A stretch of DNA of 14,143 nucleotides from DATKIY01 sp035543875 (GTDB lineage: Bacteria > Actinomycetota > Actinomycetes > JAHEKZ01): assembly GCA_035543875.1 (NCBI GenBank), contig DATKIY010000251.1, positions 1 to 14,143 on the forward strand, given 5' to 3'. The position numbers were made by a program, and so were the translations under genes. Within the stretch, counting starts at the first letter, position 1, and the number at the start of each line of letters is the position of its first letter. Below, piece after piece: positions 6,061-14,143 of this stretch. The notes beneath the pieces were generated by a model, which had not been told where the DNA came from, did no database searches, and saw nothing but the letters and a program-made list of their open reading frames with translations.

Positions 6061-7586
6061 TGGCGATAGCTCTACCGGTTCGCAGACAGCCACCGATGCG
6101 CGCGCCCGGCATGAGTCCGCTCTGGTGGCGACCGGCTATCGCCGTGTTTGGCATTGTCACGTTTGCGCTCATCATCCTCATCAAGATTGACCTGATGAGC
6201 TCTGGTGGAATCTCACCGTTGTTGACCTGTTACGCGGCGGTGGTTGTGTTATACCTCGGTACTCGCGCAGTCAACGCATTCCGCTATCGGCCCGTACCAG
6301 CTTTGACATCTGACGACGTACCAACTGTCGCAGTGGTTGTGCCCTGCTACAACGAGGGGTCGGTCGTTGCGGACACCGTCCGCTCGATCTTGGCCCTGAA
6401 CTACCCAGCTGACCGACTGAGTGTCGTCGTGGTCGACGACGGGTCGAGCGACAACTCCTGGTCATTCGTTCGCGAAGTCGCGACGGACCATCGCGTACGC
6501 GCGCTGCGCTTTGAACACAACGCTGGGAAGCGCGCTGCGATGGCTGCTGGGATCAGAGCGGCGGACGACGCGGCCATCATCGCTTTTGTCGATTCAGACA
6601 CCATGCTCGACGCGGATGCACTGCGCGCAGCTGTTGCACCGTTCGTCGAGCCTGGCAACGAAGACGTGGCCGCGGTGACCGGCCACGCCGAAGTATCCAA
6701 CGCGAGCTCGACGTGGCTCGCACGTCTGCAACAGGTTCGGTACTTCGCCGCGTTCCGGATGATTAAGGCAGCCGAGTCAGTGCAGCGACGCGTGATCTGC
6801 GCGTCCGGCTGCTTCAGCGTTTACCGTCGCGACCTCATCATGGAGATTCTTCCTCGGTGGGAGGCGCAGACGTTTCTTGGGGTTGCGGCCAACTACGGCG
6901 ACGACAGGGCGCTCACGACCGACCTGCTCGGCGGCGGGTACGCGATCCTCTACCAACGCAATGCGGTGTCGTACACCGCAGTTCCCGAAACCTGGCCAAC
7001 CTTTTGGAAACAGCAGCTGCGTTGGAAGAAGAGCTGGACTCGCGAGTCGCTTCGGCTGGCGCCCATCGCAGCTCGCTGGTCGCCATTGGTGTCCTATCCG
7101 GTCTTCTCCGGGCTGATCTTGCAAATCTTCGGCCCGATGGTGTTGCTGTACTCGATCTTGTACCGACCCTTCGTACACGGCAACGACCCGTGGCTGTATC
7201 TGGCGGGGATCAACGCCATGGCAGTGCTCTACGGCCTGATGTACGCCTGGGGCAAGCGTTCAGCTGCCTGGTGGCCCGGAGCCGTCTACGCCATCCTCTA
7301 CACCTGCATCATGAGTTTTCAGACCTATCTGGCCTGGTTTCGGCTGCGAGACACGGCCTGGGGCACCCGAGGCACCTCTGACGCTCTGCGCGAGCCGCAG
7401 ATCGCCGAGCGGCTTCAGGGCACCGTTCACGCCTCCGCGCTCGTTCATGCACCACGGACGCTCGACGTGGCGGTACAGCCGTCCTGGAGTCGGTCGCTTG
7501 ATCCTTGGGCCGATCGCTATGCCACCGGCGCCCTAGCCATGGCTGTGCTGTCTCTCCCGCTTATCGTGATCTTGTACGCCCTCTGA
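6060..7586 (+). CDS. membrane processive glycosyltransferase family 2, hyaluronan synthase/NodC-like
   Basis: A 508-aa polytopic GT2. Two N-terminal helices (about 24-43, 52-72) precede a cytosolic GT-A domain (about 85-330): 'VVPCYNEG', 'VVVDDGSSD' (D126, D127), 'FVDSDT' (DxD, D178/D180), 'CASGCFSVYRRD', 'QTFLGVAANYGDDRALT' (G280-D281-D282, the TED/GDD acceptor-base position) and 'QQLRWKKSW' (QxxRW, 318-322). About three helices follow (345-370, 378-398, 403-427), then an amphipathic 'RDTAWGTRG' segment and a last helix (488-507). The QTFLG...GDDR...QQ.RW.KS..RES arrangement is close to class I hyaluronan synthases and NodC, enzymes that polymerise UDP-GlcNAc (with or without UDP-GlcA) and extrude the chain through their own pore. 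The ATG overlaps the preceding TGA by one base (TGATG), so translation is coupled. The substrate cannot be read from sequence; the dehydrogenase in the operon suggests a uronic-acid-containing polymer. No c-di-GMP (PilZ) domain is present. Confidence 0.9.
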   Translation: MAIALPVRRQPPMRAPGMSPLWWRPAIAVFGIVTFALIILIKIDLMSSGGISPLLTCYAAVVVLYLGTRAVNAFRYRPVPALTSDDVPTVAVVVPCYNEGSVVADTVRSILALNYPADRLSVVVVDDGSSDNSWSFVREVATDHRVRALRFEHNAGKRAAMAAGIRAADDAAIIAFVDSDTMLDADALRAAVAPFVEPGNEDVAAVTGHAEVSNASSTWLARLQQVRYFAAFRMIKAAESVQRRVICASGCFSVYRRDLIMEILPRWEAQTFLGVAANYGDDRALTTDLLGGGYAILYQRNAVSYTAVPETWPTFWKQQLRWKKSWTRESLRLAPIAARWSPLVSYPVFSGLILQIFGPMVLLYSILYRPFVHGNDPWLYLAGINAMAVLYGLMYAWGKRSAAWWPGAVYAILYTCIMSFQTYLAWFRLRDTAWGTRGTSDALREPQIAERLQGTVHASALVHAPRTLDVAVQPSWSRSLDPWADRYATGALAMAVLSLPLIVILYAL

Positions 7587-7607
7587 CACTTTGGGACTGA
7601 GCCTCGG

Positions 7608-10001
<2,394 letters not shown>

Positions 10002-10062
10002 CCGGCCTCCATGTGGACAGGGCGAGGCCGCCATCGCGGTCTTCGTCTGCGTGGTCTGGCTT

Positions 10063-10090
10063 GATCTAACCAGCCTCGATGCGCAGTCAC
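10063..10090 (-). promoter_or_regulatory. weak candidate promoter for the UvrA2 gene
   Basis: On the minus strand GTGACT (10085-10090; four of six bases of TTGACA) and TAGATC (10063-10068) are 16 bp apart, placing a start near 10056 and a roughly 55-nt leader before the ATG at 10001. It lies in the 143-bp gap after the NlpC/P60 gene, where no strong terminator is visible. The boxes are weak, so read-through from the hydrolase gene is an alternative. Confidence 0.25.
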
Positions 10091-10144
10091 GCTAGCTGCG
10101 ACTCGGAGTGTGCGCTTCTCGATTCCTGACCGGTTTGGCTCGGC

Positions 10145-10852
10145 TTACCGCTTCTTGAACATCCGCGCGTAGTAGACGTGACTCGTCCAGATCCGATCAC
10201 GTTTGACGTGCGAGCCAGTGTGCGGAGAGTGCCAAATCCGGCCGTGGCCGGCGTAGATCGACGTGTGATAGATGCCGCCACCGTCGTAGAAGAACACCAG
10301 GTCGCCCGGACGCGCCTGCTTGTGGCTGATCCGGTGGCCGTATCGGTACTGGGCTGAGGCCAGATGCTGAAGACTGATGTTGGTCGCGCGCCCGTACACG
10401 AACATCGTGTACCCAGAGCAGTCGAAGGCTCCGGGGCCGGCTGCGCCGTAGCGGTAGGGATCGCCCCGTTGGGCGCGGGCAACCTTCATGATCCGGTGGT
10501 ACTTGGCGTTGAGGTTCTCACGGTAGTTCTGGATGTTGGCCCACTTGTTCTGGAGCCCATTCATCGTCCGCTCATTGATCACACCGGTCACGGCCATGCC
10601 GCGTGCGTCCTGGAACTTGCGTACCGCGTGCCGGGTTTTCCGATTGAAGTGAGCGTTGACCGGCTTCACGCTGAGCGCGCGTTGCGCCAGGCCCACGCGG
10701 GGCCCGTCGTCACCGTGTCGCAGGAGAACAAACCGGCCGCTTCCCGAGTCCGACGCGACAGCGGACGTCGCAGCGACTGCAGAAAGTGGGACAGCAAGGG
10801 CAAGTGAAAGGCCGACAGCAACGAACTGACGGCGCGCGTGTAGACGCGACAT
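10145..10852 (-). CDS. secreted NlpC/P60 cell-wall peptidase with PG_binding_1 domain
   Basis: A 235-aa exported peptidoglycan hydrolase. It has a signal peptide (1 to about 34, with HARRQF then a hydrophobic core ending SAVA), a peptidoglycan-binding three-helix domain (about 43-102, 'GDDGPRVGLAQRAL...TRHAVRKFQ...VTGVINERT'), and a C-terminal NlpC/P60 domain (about 118-235). Catalytic residues are visible: Cys145 in 'FDCSGYT', His196 in 'YHTSIYAG', and a third polar His208 in 'IWHSPHTGS'. The family cleaves stem-peptide bonds such as D-Glu-mDAP and acts outside the membrane in division, growth or resuscitation. ATG 10852 has a good Shine-Dalgarno (GAGAGGA, 4 nt upstream). A c-di-AMP riboswitch immediately precedes it and a Crp-type site lies further upstream, so expression is probably tied to both second messengers. 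The UvrA2 gene lies 143 bp downstream on the same strand; a functional link is not obvious. Confidence 0.93.
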   Translation of the reverse strand: MSRLHARRQFVAVGLSLALAVPLSAVAATSAVASDSGSGRFVLLRHGDDGPRVGLAQRALSVKPVNAHFNRKTRHAVRKFQDARGMAVTGVINERTMNGLQNKWANIQNYRENLNAKYHRIMKVARAQRGDPYRYGAAGPGAFDCSGYTMFVYGRATNISLQHLASAQYRYGHRISHKQARPGDLVFFYDGGGIYHTSIYAGHGRIWHSPHTGSHVKRDRIWTSHVYYARMFKKR

Positions 10853-10862
10853 GAATCCTCTC

Positions 10863-11037
10863 CGACGCCTACGAAGTGAGCTGTCGGGTTCGGGCCAGAG
10901 AGTGCCCGGCGGTGGTCACCATTGCTGGTGGCCGCCACTTAACCCCAAGGACGACCGTGGTCGCCCGGTAGTGGGTCCCCCGCTCCTGCCCTTGCGGTCG
11001 ATGACAATGACTCACCGCTGGGCAGGATTCGGCGTCG
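10863..11037 (-). promoter_or_regulatory. ydaO/yuaA-type c-di-AMP riboswitch
   Basis: Read on the minus strand, this 175-nt leader carries the ydaO hallmarks in order: a closing P1 stem CGACGCC (11031-11037) pairing with GGCGTCG (10863-10869), 'GAATCCTGCC' (11021-11030) pairing through CCTGCC/GGCAGG with the later 'GGCAGGAGCGGGGGACCCA', 'GGTTAAGTGGC', and the highly conserved 'AACCCGACAGCTCACTTCG' before 'TAGGCGTC'. In Actinobacteria this class commonly precedes rpf and NlpC/P60 wall hydrolases and usually turns the gene off when c-di-AMP binds. The P1 3' strand ends next to the Shine-Dalgarno, with no room for a separate terminator, which suggests control of translation initiation rather than transcription termination (inference). 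Confidence 0.93.
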
Positions 11038-11073
11038 CGGTGAGGACTTCGCCGGGGTCGACAAAGTCACGGG

Positions 11074-11104
11074 ATGGTATCGAGCGCTAGGGGCGTGATC
11101 GCAA
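11074..11104 (-). promoter_or_regulatory. candidate promoter for the riboswitch-NlpC/P60 transcript
   Basis: On the minus strand TTGCGA (11099-11104; four of six to TTGACA) and TACCAT (11074-11079; TAnnAT) are separated by 19 bp, giving a likely start near 11066, about 29 nt before the riboswitch P1 stem. The -35 is one arm of a perfect 13-bp dyad, TCGCAA-N-TTGCGA (11099-11111), that could itself bind a regulator. The long spacer and weak -35 would fit an activator-dependent promoter, and a Crp site lies at the right distance upstream. Confidence 0.35.
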
Positions 11105-11119
11105 GTTGCGACCCGCCGA

Positions 11120-11135
11120 TGTGAGGCAGGTCACA
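11120..11135. promoter_or_regulatory. perfect Crp/GlxR-type operator (TGTGA-N6-TCACA)
   Basis: TGTGAGGCAGGTCACA carries both consensus half-sites of the cAMP receptor protein family exactly. It is intergenic, upstream of the riboswitch and NlpC/P60 gene and 112 bp beyond the bldC stop. With the start inferred near 11066, its centre is at about -61.5, the classic class I activation position. Crp/GlxR control of rpf and other wall-hydrolase genes is known in mycobacteria and corynebacteria. Binding here is inferred. Confidence 0.65.
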
Positions 11136-11166
11136 GGGTTTGCGGTAGCCCACATGGACTAGTGCC

Positions 11167-11180
11167 CCCATTTGGGTGAC
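11167..11180. repeat. recurrent TTTGGGTGA element
   Basis: CCCATTTGGG is a short perfect dyad, and TTTGGGTGA (11171-11179) is identical to copies at 2-10 and 2168-2176. It lies between bldC and the NlpC/P60 control region. I know no factor for it. Apart from this element, a small GGAGT-C-ACTCC dyad (11196-11206) is the only structure seen between the Crp site and the bldC stop. Confidence 0.25.
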
Positions 11181-11246
11181 CCCTGATGGCGCTCTGGAGT
11201 CACTCCCGACGGTCGTTGAGAGCGAGCTGAAGGCGAGTTTCGAGCC

Positions 11247-11456
11247 CTAAGCGGGAGGCTGCCGCTCCGACTCGAGGCCGGCCAGCAGCGCCTGAACCTC
11301 GGCAGCTCGATATCGCCGGTGGCCACCAAGCGTGCGGATGGCGCTGAGCTTGCCAGCCTTGGCCCACCGAGTGACGGTCTTGGGGTCTACCCGAAACAGT
11401 GCTGCCACCTCCGCCGGCGTCAACAGTGCTTCTGGCTCGGGTTGTTGCATCCCCAT
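11247..11456 (-). CDS. bldC: BldC, MerR-like winged-helix developmental regulator
   Basis: A 69-aa protein almost identical in plan to Streptomyces BldC: a short acidic N-terminus, then 'LLTPAEVAALFRVDPKTVTRWAKAGKLSAIRTLGGHRRYR' region (residues 11-50) forming the helix-turn-helix and wing of MerR-type DNA-binding domains, then a short helix 'AAEVQALLAGL'. Like BldC it lacks the MerR effector and dimerisation part. BldC binds AT-rich direct repeats by head-to-tail oligomerisation and controls development genes in Streptomyces; in non-sporulating actinomycetes its role is less clear. ATG 11456 is preceded by GGGAGGGG at a suitable distance; ATG 11450 is a possible internal start. It is divergent from the amino acid dehydrogenase, an arrangement I recall from Streptomyces, where bldC lies near vdh and purM. 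Confidence 0.95.
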   Translation of the reverse strand: MGMQQPEPEALLTPAEVAALFRVDPKTVTRWAKAGKLSAIRTLGGHRRYRAAEVQALLAGLESERQPPA

Positions 11457-11610
11457 GGTCCCCTCCCTGGTCGCGCTCGGCGAGCGCACCACTGCAAAGA
11501 GTGACGTATGTCCAGGTTGTCCGTAATCGTCTTTAGGAGTCATCCTTTCCCGGCCGGGCTGGACTAGGCCAGATGGGGAGCGCGTTCCGATCAGGGGTAA
11601 TGCGGCGTCG

Positions 11611-11616
11611 TAGGGT
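11611..11616 (+). promoter_or_regulatory. candidate -10 box for a leaderless vdh transcript
   Basis: TAGGGT fits the actinobacterial -10 consensus (TAnnnT) and ends 7 nt before GTG 11624, so transcription could start at the G of the start codon. A matching -35 is weak (TTCCGA at 11585-11590, spacer 20). The alternative is a longer leader in which AGGG acts as Shine-Dalgarno. Confidence 0.35.
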
Positions 11617-11623
11617 CTGCTCC

Positions 11624-12703
11624 GTGACGTCAGACGGGGTCTTCGGTCAACTCGAAGGCCACGAACAGGTGGTGTACGGCAACGACCCGGCCACCGGTCT
11701 TCGAGCCATCGTGGGAATCCACTCCACGGCGCTTGGACCAGCACTGGGCGGAACACGATTCTTTCCCTACCCCACTGAGGAAGCTGCACTCACCGACGTC
11801 CTTCACCTATCGCGTGCCATGAGCTACAAGAACGCACTGGCTGGGTTGGACCATGGCGGCGGCAAAGCCGTGATCATCGGCGATCCGACATCGCTGAAGA
11901 CGACCGAGCTGCTGTTGGCGTACGGCCGTCTGGTCGAATCGCTCGGCGGCAGGTACATCACCGCGTGCGATGTCGGGACCTACGTGGCCGACATGGACGT
12001 CATCGCGCAGGCAAGTCGATTTGTGACGGGCCGCTCGGAGGAGCACGGCGGCGCCGGCGATTCGTCTGAGCTCACGGCTTTCGGCGTGTTCCAGGGCATG
12101 CGGGCCGCAGCCCAGCACCTGTGGGGGGAACCAACGCTCGCCGGACGCCGCGTTGGCATATCCGGCGTCGGCAAAGTAGGACGCCGACTCGTCGGCCATT
12201 TGCTGCAGGACGACGCCGAGGTCGTGATCTTCGACGTCAACCGGAGCGCCATCGAGGCAGTGACGAGCGAGCACCCAGCCGCCAAAGTTGCGAGCAGCCA
12301 CCTCGACCTGCTGGCCGCGTCCCGAGACGTCTACTCACCGAACGCGCTCGGTGGGGCGCTGAATGACGAGATGCTCCCGCAGCTCGTGGCCCGACTCGTG
12401 TGCGGCGGGGCGAACAACCAGCTGGCACACCCGGGGGTCGAGGAGGAGCTCGCTTCGCGCGGGATTTTGTACGCCCCCGATTTCCTCGTCAACGCTGGCG
12501 GGGTGATTCAAGTGGCCGACGAGCTGGTCGGGTTCTCCCACGAGCGCGCCCGAGCTCGAGTCGAAATGATCTTCCAAACCACCCTCAGGGTGCTTTCCGA
12601 CGCCGTCGAGCAAGGCATCCCGCCAGCCCAAGCAGCTGATCGCTTGGCCGAGGACCGGATCGCCGCCGCCGTCTCGCGGACCCGGGGTGCAACCTCTGCC
12701 TGA
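11624..12703 (+). CDS. vdh: Glu/Leu/Phe/Val dehydrogenase family enzyme, probable valine/leucine dehydrogenase
   Basis: A 359-aa NAD-dependent amino acid dehydrogenase performing reversible oxidative deamination of branched-chain amino acids to keto acids plus ammonia. Seen: 'HSTALGPALGGTRFFPY' and 'MSYKNALAGLDHGGGKAVI' with the substrate and catalytic lysines (Lys81 in GGGK), 'TACDVGT', then the Rossmann motif GVGKVG (181-186) with 'VVIFDVN', and the closing 'CGGANNQL' and 'NAGGVIQVADE' stretches typical of Leu/Val dehydrogenases. The length matches the family (about 350-365). Valine rather than leucine preference is inferred only from synteny with the Streptomyces vdh region. It would feed ammonia and branched-chain keto acids for catabolism or branched fatty acid primers. 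The start is ambiguous: GTG 11624 gives the family-like N-terminus 'TSDGVFGQLEGHEQVVY', whereas ATG 11573 and ATG 11600 add an arginine-rich stretch not expected in the family. Confidence 0.92.
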   Translation: MTSDGVFGQLEGHEQVVYGNDPATGLRAIVGIHSTALGPALGGTRFFPYPTEEAALTDVLHLSRAMSYKNALAGLDHGGGKAVIIGDPTSLKTTELLLAYGRLVESLGGRYITACDVGTYVADMDVIAQASRFVTGRSEEHGGAGDSSELTAFGVFQGMRAAAQHLWGEPTLAGRRVGISGVGKVGRRLVGHLLQDDAEVVIFDVNRSAIEAVTSEHPAAKVASSHLDLLAASRDVYSPNALGGALNDEMLPQLVARLVCGGANNQLAHPGVEEELASRGILYAPDFLVNAGGVIQVADELVGFSHERARARVEMIFQTTLRVLSDAVEQGIPPAQAADRLAEDRIAAAVSRTRGATSA

Positions 12704-12787
12704 GTACGCAGATCGCGAAGCAATCGTCTACCCTGGGAGTCGAACACACACCTATCTGGGGCAGTGCCCCGCGAGGGGGTCAGGCCC

Positions 12788-12982
12788 ATGGGTCGCGGTA
12801 GGGCCAAGGCCAAGCAGACCAAGGTTGCCCGGCAGCTGAAGTACAGCACGGGCGACCTCGATGTCAGCCGTCTCTCTGAGGAGCTGGGGGCCAGTTCACC
12901 AGCGGTCGACAACCGACCATCCGACTACGACGACCCTTACGCCGATCAGGCACCGGTCGACGAAGACACCAGTCGCAACTAA
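12788..12982 (+). CDS. DUF3073 family small protein
   Basis: A 64-aa cytoplasmic protein with a very basic N-terminus ('MGRGRAKAKQTKVARQLKY') and an acidic, disordered-looking C-terminal half rich in D, P and S. This is the pattern of the actinobacterial DUF3073 family, whose function is unknown; the basic tail hints at nucleic-acid or ribosome contact (inference). ATG 12788 has GAGGGGG about 8 nt upstream; an in-frame upstream ATG at 12764 lacks one. An actinobacterial -10-like TACCCT (12729-12734) would give a leader of about 46 nt, so it may have its own promoter 84 nt after the dehydrogenase stop. It is convergent with purM across 68 bp, where no convincing terminator hairpin is seen. The position between vdh and purM matches the Streptomyces order. 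Confidence 0.88.
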   Translation: MGRGRAKAKQTKVARQLKYSTGDLDVSRLSEELGASSPAVDNRPSDYDDPYADQAPVDEDTSRN

Positions 12983-13050
12983 AGCTGCACGTCGCTCTGC
13001 ACCTGGGGCTGCCTGGGCTGCATCGTCGCGTTTGACTGAGCCTCGCGCTT

Positions 13051-14112
13051 TTAGGCGGGGTGGTCTCCCACCAGCTCAACCCGACTTTCGGCTTTCGATC
13101 GGGCGACCGTCCCACACGTCCACGCTGCGACGCCCCGCTCAGCTAATCGCGCCAGCACCGTGTCGGCGGACGCAGCGCCAACCACGGCAATCATCCCAAC
13201 ACCTTGGTTGAATGTTTTCTCAAGCTCACTGCGCTCGACGTTGCCGAGCCGTCCCAACAATCCGAAGATGGGTTCCGGTGTCCAGGTAGCACGATCGATT
13301 GTGGCGCCGAGGTTGGAAGGTAGGACGCGCGCCAGGTTGTCGGCTAGCCCGCCGCCGGTGATGTGTGAAAGGGCGTGCACGTCGCACAGCGGATCGGCAG
13401 CAAGCGCCAGGCAGTCAAGACTGTAAATGCGCGTCGGCTCAAGCAGTTCCTCACCAAGTGTCCGACCCAGTTCATCGACTTCCTTGTCGAGGTTCCACCC
13501 GGCCAGATCGAAAAGTATGTGGCGCGCCAGTGAGAAGCCATTTGAATGCAAGCCACTGCTTTGCATCGCGACAAGAACGTCTCCTGCTTCAACCCGTTCT
13601 GCCCCGAGGACATCGTCGGCATCCACGATGCCCGTGCCAGCACCGGCGACGTCGTACTCGTCCGGTTCCAACAGTCCCGGGTGTTCAGCCGTCTCGCCGC
13701 CGATCAGTGCGGCGCCAGCTAGCCGGCATCCCTCGGCAATCCCAGACACGATCGATGCGATGCGCTCCGGCACTACTTTCCCGGTGGCGATGTAGTCCGT
13801 CATGAACAGCGGCTCGGCACCACACACCACGAGGTCGTCAAGCACCATGGCCACGAGGTCAATGCCGATGGTGTCGTGAACGTCCATCCTGCGCGCAATG
13901 TCGACCTTTGTTCCTACGCCATCCGTGGCAGACGCGAGGAGCGGCTTGCGAAACCTGGTGTAAGGCGTGAGGTCGAACAAGCCAGCAAAGCCACCGATCC
14001 CGCCAACTACTTCGGGCCTAGATGCGCGGGCCACGCTTGCTTTCATGAGCTGCACGGCGCGGTCACCGGCATCAATGCTTACGCCCGCAGACTGGTAGGT
14101 GGCAGCCCTCAC
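13051..14112 (-). CDS. purM: phosphoribosylformylglycinamidine cyclo-ligase (AIR synthetase), possibly missing its 5' end
   Basis: A 353-aa PurM that catalyses ATP-dependent ring closure of FGAM to AIR, step 5 of purine biosynthesis, in the cytoplasm. Family landmarks are intact: 'GGIGGFAGLFDL', 'LLASATDGVGTKVDIA' (ATP/phosphate site), 'DLVAMVLDDLVVCGAEPLF', 'GGETAEHPG', 'SGLHSNGFSLAR' and 'HITGGGLADNLARVLP' (glycine-rich loop), and 'FNQGVGM'. The length is normal for the family. GTG 14112 is the only start inside the window near the expected N-terminus ('TYQSAGVSIDAGDRAV'), but it has no Shine-Dalgarno and the frame stays open through ATNAPGHTQR to the window edge at 14142, so the true start may lie outside. 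purF is expected next upstream on the same strand (synteny), but no part of it can be identified here. Confidence 0.95.
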   Translation of the reverse strand: MRAATYQSAGVSIDAGDRAVQLMKASVARASRPEVVGGIGGFAGLFDLTPYTRFRKPLLASATDGVGTKVDIARRMDVHDTIGIDLVAMVLDDLVVCGAEPLFMTDYIATGKVVPERIASIVSGIAEGCRLAGAALIGGETAEHPGLLEPDEYDVAGAGTGIVDADDVLGAERVEAGDVLVAMQSSGLHSNGFSLARHILFDLAGWNLDKEVDELGRTLGEELLEPTRIYSLDCLALAADPLCDVHALSHITGGGLADNLARVLPSNLGATIDRATWTPEPIFGLLGRLGNVERSELEKTFNQGVGMIAVVGAASADTVLARLAERGVAAWTCGTVARSKAESRVELVGDHPA

Positions 14113-14143
14113 GCGCTGAGTATGACCAGGAGCATTGGTTGCT

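Noticed and set aside
10002..10144. SOS/LexA control of the UvrA2 gene
   Set aside because: No GAAC-N4-GTTC box is visible in the upstream gap.
12983..13050. Terminator expected between the convergent DUF3073 and purM genes
   Set aside because: Only direct repeats (GGGCTGC, CCTGG) and 4-bp stems are present; no convincing hairpin.
14109..14112. GTGA overlap as the end of purF
   Set aside because: The frame ending at that TGA reads QPMLLVILSA, which does not resemble a PurF C-terminus I can recognise.

Overview
The window looks like a chromosomal segment of a moderately high-GC actinomycete. The right-hand part (bldC, a branched-chain amino acid dehydrogenase, a DUF3073 small protein, purM) has the gene content and order I recall from the Streptomyces bldC-vdh-purM neighbourhood. 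A c-di-AMP (ydaO-type) riboswitch in front of an NlpC/P60 cell-wall hydrolase and a Crp/GlxR-type operator are also typical of Actinobacteria. I cannot fix the genus; the moderate GC would fit a Nocardioidaceae-like lineage, but that is a guess.

Layout. 1-1110: a possible one-helix membrane micro-protein, a MOSC-domain protein, and a perfect 16-bp hairpin that serves as terminator for two convergent genes. 1117-2058 (minus): a secreted Ig-like surface protein with an unusually perfect inverted repeat just upstream. 2307-7586 (plus): a tight three-gene operon of a UDP-N-acetylhexosamine-type 6-dehydrogenase, a secreted protein with FnIII-like modules and a GH18 (YaaH/SleL-like) domain, and a membrane processive GT2 that resembles hyaluronan synthase and NodC. 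The stop/start spacing (10 nt, then a 1-nt overlap) argues for co-translation. This is a plausible synthase-dependent exopolysaccharide system: the dehydrogenase supplies an (amino)uronic acid nucleotide sugar, the GT2 polymerises and extrudes the chain, and the extracytoplasmic GH18 protein trims or binds it. It is the best candidate here for an undescribed system.

7608-10001 (minus): a UvrA2-class UvrA paralogue, convergent with the GT2. 10145-10852 (minus): a secreted PG_binding_1-NlpC/P60 hydrolase. The 394-bp stretch upstream of it has no gene but is densely regulatory: a complete ydaO riboswitch whose P1 stem touches the Shine-Dalgarno, a weak promoter, and a perfect TGTGA-N6-TCACA Crp site centred near -61.5 of the inferred start. 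The hydrolase is therefore a candidate for joint cAMP and c-di-AMP control. 11247-11456 (minus) is bldC; 11624-12703 the amino acid dehydrogenase (possibly leaderless); 12788-12982 the DUF3073 protein; 13051 to about 14112 (minus) purM, whose reading frame stays open to the window edge.

No tRNA, rRNA, CRISPR array, insertion sequence or phage-like gene was seen.
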